Positions 7,899-15,235 of a stretch of 17,988 nt of DNA are shown in pieces. Numbering within the stretch: the stretch's first letter is position 1; every line of letters begins with the position of its first letter. The stretch comes from an uncultured Clostridia bacterium (GTDB taxonomy: Bacteria > Bacillota > Clostridia > TANB77 > CAG-508), in the NCBI GenBank assembly GCA_934121905.1, contig CAKOVI010000017.1:1-17988 (forward strand). Direction: 5' to 3'. The notes beneath the pieces were generated by a model that was given only the letters and a program-made list of their open reading frames with translations, was not told where the DNA came from and did not search any database. The position numbers were made by a program, and so were the translations under genes.

Positions 7899-8738
7899 AT
7901 GGAAAATTTAAATTTTAAGGTTATGATGGGAGTAATTCCTGGATATGGTCATGAAAATAAAGAATTAACAGCAAGTAATGCATATGAAGTAGGAATGGAA
8001 ACATGGAAAGAAGCAGTTGAAGAAGTTTTAAATATGCAGAGTAACCCTGAAAATCCTGAAAGCCCAAACTTTTATGATGTAGGAGGAAAAATTGTGCCTG
8101 CATTAGCAGTTTATTCTAAAAATTTTGGTTGCCCTGTTGGTGGCGAAGTAGGAATACAAGTAGAATCTTCAATTGGAGAAAAACAAGATGTGGAATTATA
8201 TAGAAAATCTGTAATAGAAACTATTAAAGTGGCAATGGCAAAATTAAGTCAAAGTACAACAACAGTTGAATGGGCTAATGAAAATAAGAGTATGGGTACA
8301 ACATATATATCTGAAGGTGGTAAAAAAATCAACGAAAATGATTCTTTAGAAGGAATCAAACATTTTTCTGTTTCTTTAGGGGATGGAACACACTCAAATG
8401 AAGAATATGTAAGAATTGGTAGTGCTATACAAGATGCAATGGATATGGTTTCATCTACTGGAACAGGAAAAGCTGATGAAAAATATTATATGATTTCTGG
8501 AATAATGACACCTTCACAGAATGAAAATGGTGGAATTCAATTTAGTGCTTCACAAAACCCAATATATGGACAAACAAGTAATGAACTATATAGACAATCA
8601 GTTATAAAAACAATAGAACAAGTAATGAAAACTTTAGGGCAAAAATCTGCGGGTATTAATTTTGGAGAAGAAACAGTATCTTTAGATTTAGAGGAAATTT
8701 TAAAACAACAAAATGAAATGGGAGAAATTAGTGAATAG
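7899..8738 (+). CDS. Uncharacterised 279-aa protein with an internal duplication
   Basis: I do not recognise the family. The protein appears to be two similar halves (about 5-125 and 150-270). Each starts with a short beta strand and a Gly-containing turn (KVMMGVIPG; FSVSLGDG), followed by a helix, then two strands, and ends with a closely matching helix: VELYRKSVIETIKVAMAKL in half 1 and NELYRQSVIKTIEQVMKTL in half 2. The order resembles ferredoxin-like small ligand-binding or oligomerising domains, though this is only a guess. No catalytic motif, signal peptide or membrane segment is visible. The start has a strong AAGGAGATG site. The next gene begins inside its last codons, so the two are translationally coupled. 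Confidence 0.82.
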   Translation: MENLNFKVMMGVIPGYGHENKELTASNAYEVGMETWKEAVEEVLNMQSNPENPESPNFYDVGGKIVPALAVYSKNFGCPVGGEVGIQVESSIGEKQDVELYRKSVIETIKVAMAKLSQSTTTVEWANENKSMGTTYISEGGKKINENDSLEGIKHFSVSLGDGTHSNEEYVRIGSAIQDAMDMVSSTGTGKADEKYYMISGIMTPSQNENGGIQFSASQNPIYGQTSNELYRQSVIKTIEQVMKTLGQKSAGINFGEETVSLDLEEILKQQNEMGEISE

Positions 8739-9513
8739 TAATATTATTATAAATATTCCACACAGTTCAACTTATATTCCAGAACCTTTTTTAGAAAGAG
8801 TGGCTATAAATAAGGAAGAGCTTCAACAGGAAGTAGAATTATTAACTGATTTATATACGGATGATTTATTTGCAAATAAAGATTGTAATATTATTAGAGC
8901 AGATATTTCGAGAATTGTATGTGATATGGAGCGATTTAGAGATGATAGTAAAGAACAAATGAGTAATGTTGGTATGGGAGTTATATATACTCAAACATCT
9001 AAATGTAAAAAGTTAATTGAATTTGATTCAGAATATAGAAATACAATTTTAAAGGAGTATTATGATTCATATTACAATAAATTTGAAGAACTAACAAGTT
9101 CGATTTTAAATAGATACGGGAGATGCATTATAATAGATGGACATAGTTTTTCTGTTGAATTGCTAAAAAGATTAGGAATACCATATAAAAATAGTCCAGA
9201 CATTTGCATTGGTTTTGATGATGAATTTTGTGATAGTGATATTTTAAATATATTGAAACAACATTTTGAAAAGAATGGTCTTGCTGTAGCCTTAAATTAT
9301 CCCTATGTTGGATCAATTGTTCCTAATAGGTATTATAACAAAAAAGATTCTAGAGTAAAATCTCTAATGATTGAAGTTAATAAATCTATTTATTTAGATG
9401 ATAATAATCAAAAAAATGCGAATTATTCGAAAATTAAAATAATAATTCAAAAGGCAATAAAAAAAGTATTACTACATGAAAAAAATATTACAGTAAATGA
9501 AATCGAAAGATAA
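8731..9513 (+). CDS. N-formylglutamate amidohydrolase-family enzyme
   Basis: Family features are clear: IPHSS near the N-terminus (H11), TDLYTDDLF (D40, D44), SRIVCDMERF (R61, D65, R68), IIDGHSF (D136, H138), PDICIGFD, and a late SLMIEVNKS (E215). The family comprises metal-dependent hydrolases that cleave N-formyl-L-glutamate to formate and glutamate in histidine breakdown, or related N-acylated or peptide substrates. No other histidine-degradation gene is nearby, so a different substrate is plausible. I chose GTG at 8731 because GGAG lies six bases upstream and the motif follows at once. An in-frame ATG at 8713 has no visible ribosome binding site and would lengthen the overlap with the upstream gene. 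The product is 260 residues, close to the usual family size, and is cytoplasmic with no signal peptide. Confidence 0.85.
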   Translation: MNSNIIINIPHSSTYIPEPFLERVAINKEELQQEVELLTDLYTDDLFANKDCNIIRADISRIVCDMERFRDDSKEQMSNVGMGVIYTQTSKCKKLIEFDSEYRNTILKEYYDSYYNKFEELTSSILNRYGRCIIIDGHSFSVELLKRLGIPYKNSPDICIGFDDEFCDSDILNILKQHFEKNGLAVALNYPYVGSIVPNRYYNKKDSRVKSLMIEVNKSIYLDDNNQKNANYSKIKIIIQKAIKKVLLHEKNITVNEIER

Positions 9514-9559
9514 ATTTGATTCAAGGTAAAAAAATTATAATAGGTTGGAGGGTAAATAA

Positions 9560-9908
9560 ATGTCAAAAAAAATATTTATTGTTCCTAATAATGATGCCGA
9601 AGCAATAAGAATACAAAAGTTAATTAACGAGAACAATACTGGCGAATATGAAATGATAATAACAGGACAAGATTGGCGGTGCTTCTTATGATGGTCTAGA
9701 GCCAGATATACAAAAAAGAATATTAGAAGCACAACAAAATGGCATAGAAATTTATACGATAGAGCTAAAAGGTGTACCAAGTAATAGTGGTATTACAAGT
9801 ATAGATCATCATAGGTATTATGATAGTGAAGAAAAAACATCTATTGGAGAAAAGACATCAATTGAACAAATTGCTGATATTTTAGGAATAAAACTATCTA
9901 ATTTTGAT
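9560..9908 (+). pseudogene. Frame-disrupted 5' part of a DHH-like phosphoesterase domain
   Basis: Translation should start at ATG 9560, which follows GGAGGG at good spacing. The frame reads MSKKIFIVPNNDAEAIRIQK and continues to TGA at 9689-9691. The protein sense continues in the +1 frame from about 9672: GGASYDGLEPDIQKRI, then ITSIDHHRYYDSE with a DHH motif at 9804-9812, and on into the ORF that contains ATG 9909. One extra base near GATTGGCGG (9671-9679) explains this; removing one T gives a smooth GQDGGASYDG. The reconstructed gene 9560-11174 would encode about 537 residues. Confidence 0.6.
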
Positions 9909-11174
9909 ATGATGATAGCTGCAAATGATGTAGGATATATACCTAAAATGATAAAAATGGCTAATGAATTAGGTCTATCAGAAGAAGAAAAAGCAAAAAT
10001 AATTGAACAAATAGATAAATTGGAAAGTATGGCAAAAGTTCCTATGCAAGTTGGACAACCACGAACTTCTGTTGATGAAATTCCTAATATTGAGCAAATT
10101 GCTGAAGAAAAAAAGCAAAATAGTGTAAGAATTGCACAAAAAGCAGTTGATCAAGCATATATTTATGATGATAGATTCATATGGATAGATTTAGAGGATT
10201 TTAACTGTCAAAGAGAAGTAACAAATATACTATATAAAATGGGCAAATATGTAGATATGGGATACAACAATGTTGTAGTTTCTTCAATAGACAAAGTTAA
10301 TAATAGAAGAATAGTATATTTTGGAAATAGAGAAATTATAAATGAATTAAATCAAAATATGGAAGACATTAAAATACGTTGGACAGGTGGAGAACCAGAA
10401 TCAGGTTTCTTTGGGATTCAGTTAAGTGAAGGCGAGGATTTTGAACAAACTTCTGAACGAATGAGATGGCTTTTGGAAGAAAGAACTTTAGGTTATCATA
10501 GAATAGTTAAAAATGAAGATATTATAACATCACAAGAGACACCTAAATATGGTAAGAATATAAGAGTACATGAAATTGCTAATCCTCAAACATTCCATAC
10601 AGCTATTAGTACATCACAAGATAATAATGCACATTCAGCATTTGTACACGTATATGATCCAGAGGAATATGCAGAAAAAAGAATGTTTTTAGTAAATGCA
10701 GGTTGTGCAGGTTGTGCAGTTACTAAAGATGGAGACATCGTATCAGTATTTAAAAATGATGATATGGCTCAAAAAGATGATGTAGAAAAAATATCAACAG
10801 CTTTATTGTTAACAGCAATAGAAAATGGTGGGAAAAAATTAGATTGTTTTGATGGATTTTTACCTAAAAATTATATGAAACATGGTTTCATACCTGTATG
10901 TAAAGTCCCTTTTAATGATGAATTTGCTCCAGATGGATGGAATTTTGAAAGAGATGGTAGACCATTTATAGTATTTTTTAGGCATAATGGAAAAAGTGTT
11001 GATGAAATATTAAAAGAAAAAAATGAAGGTACTTATACCACTTATGATTTATATTCTTTACCAATAATTGAAGACTATGATGAAGCAGCACAATATAGAG
11101 ATGATGCTATAGAACGCGAAGAGGCTACTAGAGTTACAGAAGATGTTAAGGAAGGACGTAGCCATGATGAATAA
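9909..11174 (+). CDS. DHH-like / GNAT-like two-domain protein (main open frame)
   Basis: The open frame actually runs back to about 9663, so ATG 9909 is probably not the native start and lacks a good ribosome binding site. Residues 1-20 (MIAANDVGYIPKM) and the upstream SIDHH suggest the DHH phosphoesterase superfamily, whose members cut phosphodiester or phosphoanhydride bonds with Mn2+. Residues about 95-165, with VYFGNREII and WTGGEPESGFFG, may be its second lobe. Residues about 225-360 resemble a GNAT-like domain found in phage-type multidomain proteins: VTKDGDIVSVFK, a helix LLLTAIENGGKKLDCFD, then YMKHGFIPVCKVPFND and PDGWN. The C-terminus is charged. Substrates are unknown. The frame overlaps the next gene by 11 bases and is transcribed with operon 3. 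Confidence 0.65.
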   Translation: MMIAANDVGYIPKMIKMANELGLSEEEKAKIIEQIDKLESMAKVPMQVGQPRTSVDEIPNIEQIAEEKKQNSVRIAQKAVDQAYIYDDRFIWIDLEDFNCQREVTNILYKMGKYVDMGYNNVVVSSIDKVNNRRIVYFGNREIINELNQNMEDIKIRWTGGEPESGFFGIQLSEGEDFEQTSERMRWLLEERTLGYHRIVKNEDIITSQETPKYGKNIRVHEIANPQTFHTAISTSQDNNAHSAFVHVYDPEEYAEKRMFLVNAGCAGCAVTKDGDIVSVFKNDDMAQKDDVEKISTALLLTAIENGGKKLDCFDGFLPKNYMKHGFIPVCKVPFNDEFAPDGWNFERDGRPFIVFFRHNGKSVDEILKEKNEGTYTTYDLYSLPIIEDYDEAAQYRDDAIEREEATRVTEDVKEGRSHDE

Positions 11175-12132
11175 TTATATAGAAATTTTATTAGATACGA
11201 ATTTTTTGAATGAGTATAAATATGTAACGAAAGAACAATTTATATTTTTTGTTAAGATGCATATAGATAAATTATTAAGACAAATAGAAATATCGAATTT
11301 TAATGCTATAGAGCATAATAATACAAATAATCTAGAACAAAAGATTTATGATATATTAGATTCAAGCATTAAACTATACTCTTGTGTTTTAGAGGATGAG
11401 CTAAATGAAGAAGATTTAGATAAGGTAATCTATGAATTAGTTAAAAGAAAAGTTTTTAATGATGTAATAGATAATATAATTGTATTGGAAGAGATTGAAT
11501 ATTTACAAATTTATAATATAACAGAAAAATTAAAATTTATTTATTACTATTTATTAGAACTAGAAATATATAATTATTATAGTATAGAAAGAATAAAATG
11601 GAAGAATGAAAAACAAAAACAATATGTTTCTAATAAAGTTAAGTACAGTTCATTACTTCAAAATAAAATTAAACAGGATTTTATAGGTAATGGAAGTTTA
11701 TCTAAGAAAGATATGTATTTGTATAATAAAACCATAGGTATTATTTCAACTTATCCAATAAAAGAGATAATAAATAAATATAATGACAGGATTTTGAAAG
11801 ATGTATATAGAATTAAATATCTATTGACTCTAGAAAGCAAATTACAAAAATGTAGTGATAACAAAGTACTTGAAAAAAAGAACGAAACAATAGTAATAGA
11901 ACATAAAAGCTTTTTTAAGGAATTGTTAGATAAATATAAAAAACTAATAGAAAAGAAAGATTCCAGTATCAGAAAGCTAGAAAAAGAAAATAATGTATTA
12001 AAAAAAGAAAATGATATAAAGCAAAATACAATTATTAACTATGCTAATTGCATAAATGAATATAATAATTTATCATGGATTAAGAAATTAAGCAAAATTT
12101 TTAAAAAAGATAACATAAAATTATTAAATTAA
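11164..12132 (+). CDS. Uncharacterised helical coiled-coil protein with shared C-terminal tail
   Basis: This 322-aa Lys/Asn/Ile-rich protein looks almost entirely helical. Residues about 240-290 (KKLIEKKDSSIRKLEKEN and onward) have heptad character and probably form a coiled coil. It ends in LSWIKKLSKIFKKDNIKLLN, again a basic amphipathic segment like those ending the proteins of 788-1243 and 7249-7582. No enzyme motif, signal peptide or long membrane helix is seen. I chose ATG 11164 because AGGAAGGA lies seven bases upstream; ATG 11167 is also possible, and an earlier in-frame ATG at 11143 precedes the ribosome binding site. The gene overlaps the previous one by 11 bases and closes operon 3, being followed directly by a long inverted-repeat terminator. 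It may be a scaffold or partner for the enzymes upstream; this is inference. Confidence 0.78.
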   Translation: MMNNYIEILLDTNFLNEYKYVTKEQFIFFVKMHIDKLLRQIEISNFNAIEHNNTNNLEQKIYDILDSSIKLYSCVLEDELNEEDLDKVIYELVKRKVFNDVIDNIIVLEEIEYLQIYNITEKLKFIYYYLLELEIYNYYSIERIKWKNEKQKQYVSNKVKYSSLLQNKIKQDFIGNGSLSKKDMYLYNKTIGIISTYPIKEIINKYNDRILKDVYRIKYLLTLESKLQKCSDNKVLEKKNETIVIEHKSFFKELLDKYKKLIEKKDSSIRKLEKENNVLKKENDIKQNTIINYANCINEYNNLSWIKKLSKIFKKDNIKLLN

Positions 12133-12133
12133 A

Positions 12134-12182
12134 CATAACAAAAATTCCTACTTATTTAGATAAAGTAGGAATTTTTGTTATG
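12134..12182. terminator. Bidirectional terminator, perfect 20-bp inverted repeat
   Basis: CATAACAAAAATTCCTACTT (12134-12153) is exactly complementary to 12163-12182, with a 9-base loop. A-rich left and T-rich right arms allow termination in both directions. It starts one base after the stop of operon 3 and separates convergent transcription from the - strand element. Confidence 0.85.
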
Positions 12183-12189
12183 GCTAAAG

Positions 12190-12212
12190 AAAAACTCCAT
12201 CTTACGATGGAG
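12190..12212 (-). terminator. Terminator of the GC-rich gene
   Basis: CTCCATC (12195-12201) and GATGGAG (12206-12212) form a 7-bp stem with a TTAC loop. Read on the - strand, it is followed by TTTTTC. It lies 26 bases past the stop of the 12238-13107 gene. Confidence 0.75.
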
Positions 12213-12237
12213 AAAAGCTAGGCTTTTTTTATTAGAT

Positions 12238-13107
12238 TTATTCTCCCAACAAATAGTCGGCAAGAGTTGTGGTCTGTTTCTGACCGCTACATGAGAGCTT
12301 ATGCCAAGTATCACCAAGCATCATCTCAATAGCAGCAACACGTCGACCGATTCCACAGGACAACTCCCACTGGAGACTCTCATTGGCAGTACCTTTAGCT
12401 GCCTTTACAGCCTTCAGTACTTCGATAGCCTCTGCGTCATCGGCGATGTTACCTGCGAACACGGCAACATTCCACGGTACACCAGTAGCTTTCGCCAGAC
12501 GAGCAACACGTCGACCGTATGCTTTCTGTGAAGCTACAATCTTTGTGTAGTCTTCTACCTGATAGGAGTCATAAAACTCTCCACCAGAGTAGCAGTTACC
12601 AACCACGGTGACCTGCCACTTTTCGTCGACAACGTAGACGTAGTTCCGATAGCCGGTTCCAGCCCAACGGGAGTAGGACTTGACGAACCGAACCGTCTGG
12701 AACTCGCCAAGTTCCTCGCGAAGGCGAAGAGTCACAGCTCTGGTATGAACCAGATGGCTCTCAGCCCAAGCATTGATGCGGTTTTTCTCCGCACCTTCGA
12801 CTTCGCCGAGTACAAACAGGTTGCGTTCTTCCTCGGTTCCTTCGGGATACAGTTCATTGAAGAGAGCTGTTTTCACGGGCTCATTCAACTGTTCCCAGGT
12901 CAGTTCTCTGGTATTACCATCGAACTTTACGGGGGTATCAATTTTCGTTACAGACGTGTGCTCATAAGAGCGGGTCTGAAAACCGAACACCCGACCGTCT
13001 TTCAGACGGATTTCGTAGTCGTCTCCATCGGTCCACATACTATAACTGTGGTTGCCGATACGGCTGTCATAATGGTTCCCCTTGGTGATAGTTACGATAG
13101 TAGTCAT
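12238..13107 (-). CDS. Uncharacterised 289-aa protein, GC-rich foreign cargo gene
   Basis: I do not recognise the family. The protein is Trp/Tyr-rich with a beta-rich N-terminal half (MTTIVTITKGNHYDSR, SYSMWTDGDDYEIRLKDGRV) and a helical Ala-rich C-terminal half (VEDYTKIVASQKAYGRRVARL; IEVLKAVKAAKG). No catalytic motif, signal peptide or membrane helix is seen. Base composition is strikingly different from the rest: hand counting 12601-12660 gives 55% G+C, whereas nearby genes are far more AT-rich, and codons such as CGT, GTC and ACC are common. It was therefore acquired from a higher-GC source, probably as cargo of the mobile element. It has its own extended -10 promoter, the ribosome binding site GAGAGG six bases before the ATG, and its own terminator, so it is a self-contained unit. 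Confidence 0.8.
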   Translation of the reverse strand: MTTIVTITKGNHYDSRIGNHSYSMWTDGDDYEIRLKDGRVFGFQTRSYEHTSVTKIDTPVKFDGNTRELTWEQLNEPVKTALFNELYPEGTEEERNLFVLGEVEGAEKNRINAWAESHLVHTRAVTLRLREELGEFQTVRFVKSYSRWAGTGYRNYVYVVDEKWQVTVVGNCYSGGEFYDSYQVEDYTKIVASQKAYGRRVARLAKATGVPWNVAVFAGNIADDAEAIEVLKAVKAAKGTANESLQWELSCGIGRRVAAIEMMLGDTWHKLSCSGQKQTTTLADYLLGE

Positions 13108-13228
13108 ATTAGACCTCTCTTTCTCCCACTTAGGTGGGGCTTAAAATGATGTAGTGTTCATGAAGTAAGAAAGAGATTTGTATGCTTAAATTATTACAGC
13201 ACACTAACTCAACTTATTTCATAATTAC

Positions 13229-13257
13229 ATTATACCATATTTACATAAAATTGTCGA
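13229..13257 (-). promoter_or_regulatory. Promoter of the GC-rich cargo gene
   Basis: On the - strand, TCGACA (13257-13252) and TATAAT (13234-13229) are spaced by 17 bases, with TGG directly before the -10 (extended -10). Transcription would start near 13222, leaving a leader of about 115 bases. That leader contains a small CCCAC/GTGGG hairpin shortly before the ribosome binding site. Confidence 0.75.
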
Positions 13258-13287
13258 AATATATATAACCTTAAAACAGCTTGTTTT

Positions 13288-13587
13288 TCAATTCTCTATT
13301 ATATTAAATAAATACAATGCTATTTTATTTTGTTCTATTGTTTTCATTTCCATTAGTTTAGCCATTGCAAACATTACAAGCTTATATTTTCCAAAATTTA
13401 TAAGTGTAGTTCTATACTCTTCATCTATATCTTTTAGCATACTATTAAATTTTTCATAATATTCTTTAGTATTATATATAAGTCCAGATCATTTGCTTTG
13501 ACTCAGACATATTGCTAACCTTAATTTATCTTTAATCTCCATATTATTTATCATATCTATTAAATATTTTACTTTTTCTTGTTCCAT
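13288..13587 (-). pseudogene. Small gene downstream of the relaxase, interrupted by an in-frame TGA
   Basis: The ATG at 13587 follows a very strong GGAGG site and lies 18 bases after the relaxase stop, so the gene is in the mobilisation operon. The frame reads MEQEKVKYLIDMINNMEIKD to residue 32, meets TGA at 13491-13489, then remains open for 66 more codons (SGLIYNTKEYYEKF ... IALYLFNIIEN) to TGA at 13290-13288. Codon use and protein character are the same on both sides, so this looks like one 99-codon gene with a nonsense change (CGA or TGG to TGA would each be one step). The product would be a small helical protein of unknown role. Confidence 0.6.
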
Positions 13588-13604
13588 TTTCTATTACCTC
13601 CATT

Positions 13605-14990
13605 TTAAAATCTTGTATCATTATTTTTCTTTCTATTCTTTTCAGTTTTATTTTCATTTGGTATAGTTACCTTTCTTAAAATGTTATTAGCAATTTCATT
13701 ATCATTGTCATCAAATATGCCATTTTTATATAAATCATCACTAACAATTTTATAATTTTGGTCATTATCATAAGTTATTTTTTTATGAAAATGGCTCATT
13801 AGATTATGCCAAAAACCTTTAAACTTTTGTAATTGTGCTTTCAAGCTTTCTTTTTCTTCTTGAAGTTTAATAATTATCTTATCTTTAGCAGATAATTTAT
13901 CATTTAATTTTTCAATAACTTCATCTTTTTGTTCTATTTGATATTTAAGTGAACGATTTTCTTGACCTACTTCAAGTGTATAAAACTCAAAATCTTCAAT
14001 AGCAACATTTAAGTCATTTACACTTCTAACAGTCTGAGTAACATCAGCTACGTTTTCAATATAATTTTTTATATTTTCTATATTCTCGTTTGAAATAAGC
14101 TTATTATTTTTATCTAGCAAAGGTGCTTTTAAATTATCTAATATTTTAGAAATATCTTTACTTGTACTATCAAGCTTATTAGTTTTTTTATTGGCATTTT
14201 CTAGTTTTGATTTTTGTTTCTCTAGTTTTTTCTTCATTTCTCTATAATTATCCATTTCTTTGACATTAATATCTTGATTTCTGCCTTTTTGCTTTGTTTT
14301 GAGCCTACTATCAACATCATAGAACTTATTATATGACTTAATACAAGCATTTCTCATTTTATCTTGTATTTCAGAAAGTAGGGTTTTAGTGAATAATTGT
14401 GATTTTCCAACTTTTTTTTTCATACCTCTTTTACAGTTTTTTATTGCTGGAACTCCAATAACGTGCATATGTGGAGATGTTTCATCATAGTGTATTGTAG
14501 CATTAGCAATTTTGAAATCTGGGAGTAGTTTAGACAATTCTTGAACTTGCTCATTATATACATCTGTCATTTTATATCTATATTCGTTATCTTTATCTTG
14601 CCAAAAGTCCATATCTCCAAGTTCGATAATAATCTCACAAGCTATATCATTTTGAGAGTCACATACTTTTTGAAAGTAATCTTTTATTTGTCTATCAGCT
14701 CTAGTTTTGCTATTATATTCAATTCTAGCTTGTTCAAATTCATCTAAATATACTTGTTTAACATCTTCTACAATATCGTTAGTTCCATATATAGTTGTAA
14801 TAAGTTCTCTTTGATTATCATAATCTCGTAAATTATGCTTATTCGCTTTTGATAAATCTTTTGCATTTTGAATAGCATTATTTGAAAAAGAGGTAGTACC
14901 TGATACATTTCCTTTAGATACTTTCTTTGCTAATTTACTTTTATTCTTATCACTACCCAAATGAAAAGAATAGGCTAATTCTTGCTCCAT
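13605..14990 (-). CDS. mobV: MobV/Pre-family relaxase (plasmid recombination/mobilization protein)
   Basis: This enzyme nicks one strand at the element's oriT and pilots it during conjugative mobilization with help from another element's transfer machinery. The N-terminal catalytic domain (about 1-240) shows the family motifs: NKHNLRD (H52), TRADRQIKDYF, and the metal-binding HYDETSPHMH (H167, D169, E170, H174, H176). After it, about 245-410 is Lys/Glu-rich and probably coiled coil (REMKKKLEKQKSKLENANKK; EVIEKLNDKLSAKDKIIIKL), as usual for MobV proteins. I chose ATG 14990 because AAGGAGGTG precedes it; the frame is open 17 codons further upstream but that extension lacks support. The product is 461 residues. 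It resembles TnpZ of Tn4451-type elements, which fits the adjacent large serine recombinase. A possible promoter is at 15105-15134. Confidence 0.9.
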   Translation of the reverse strand: MEQELAYSFHLGSDKNKSKLAKKVSKGNVSGTTSFSNNAIQNAKDLSKANKHNLRDYDNQRELITTIYGTNDIVEDVKQVYLDEFEQARIEYNSKTRADRQIKDYFQKVCDSQNDIACEIIIELGDMDFWQDKDNEYRYKMTDVYNEQVQELSKLLPDFKIANATIHYDETSPHMHVIGVPAIKNCKRGMKKKVGKSQLFTKTLLSEIQDKMRNACIKSYNKFYDVDSRLKTKQKGRNQDINVKEMDNYREMKKKLEKQKSKLENANKKTNKLDSTSKDISKILDNLKAPLLDKNNKLISNENIENIKNYIENVADVTQTVRSVNDLNVAIEDFEFYTLEVGQENRSLKYQIEQKDEVIEKLNDKLSAKDKIIIKLQEEKESLKAQLQKFKGFWHNLMSHFHKKITYDNDQNYKIVSDDLYKNGIFDDNDNEIANNILRKVTIPNENKTEKNRKKNNDTRF

Positions 14991-15050
14991 CAAAGCACCT
15001 CCTTGAAATTTCTTCGAAGCACAGGACTTTGACCTTGTCATAAGTCCTAA

Positions 15051-15180
15051 CCCCCTATGAGTTATGACGTGCCATCATAACTCGGGGGCTCTGCGAGGCA
15101 ATAAATTTTATCTCACAGAGCTAAAATTTATCAAATTACCTCACACAAAATTTATATTGCTAACGCAAATATAAATTTGT
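15051..15180. other. Hairpin-rich oriT-like region upstream of the relaxase
   Basis: Several inverted repeats are stacked here. CCCCC plus GAGTTATGA (15051-15067, with a TAT bulge) pairs with TCATAACTC plus GGGGG (15075-15088) around the 7-base loop CGTGCCA. CTCTG/CAGAG brackets 15089-15120. ATAAATTTTA (15101-15110) pairs with 15122-15131. A near-perfect 15-bp pair spans 15145-15180. MobV relaxases act on hairpin-containing sites directly upstream of their own gene, and the position fits exactly. No nic position can be assigned. Confidence 0.6.
15105..15134 (-). promoter_or_regulatory. Possible relaxase promoter
   Basis: On the - strand, TTGATA (15134-15129) and TAAAAT (15110-15105) are spaced by 18 bases. 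The boxes overlap an inverted repeat of the oriT-like region, so relaxase or an accessory protein binding there could repress transcription. The match is moderate. Confidence 0.4.
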
Positions 15181-15193
15181 ATTCTCTAATTTG

Positions 15194-15235
15194 TTGTTGC
15201 AAGATAGTCTATAACTATAGTATTAGTTGCAACAA
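15194..15235 (-). terminator. Stem-loop directly after the recombinase stop
   Basis: TTGTTGCAA (15194-15202) and TTGCAACAA (15227-15235) are a perfect 9-bp inverted repeat ending one base before the recombinase stop codon. There is no clear T-run on the - strand, so it may be a weak terminator, an RNA-stabilising stem or part of the transfer region. Confidence 0.4.

Noticed and set aside
12745..13149. 134-codon and other ORFs on the + strand opposite the GC-rich gene
   Set aside because: They are antisense to a gene with its own promoter, ribosome binding site and terminator on the other strand. High GC lowers stop frequency, making chance ORFs longer.
7249..13587. Use of TGA as a sense codon (alternative genetic code) or programmed +1 shifting at AAA-TGA
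   Set aside because: Reading TGA as Trp or Gly does not restore the two shifted genes, all tryptophans in solid genes use TGG, and the two shift sites share no common sequence. Simple indels and one nonsense change are more economical.
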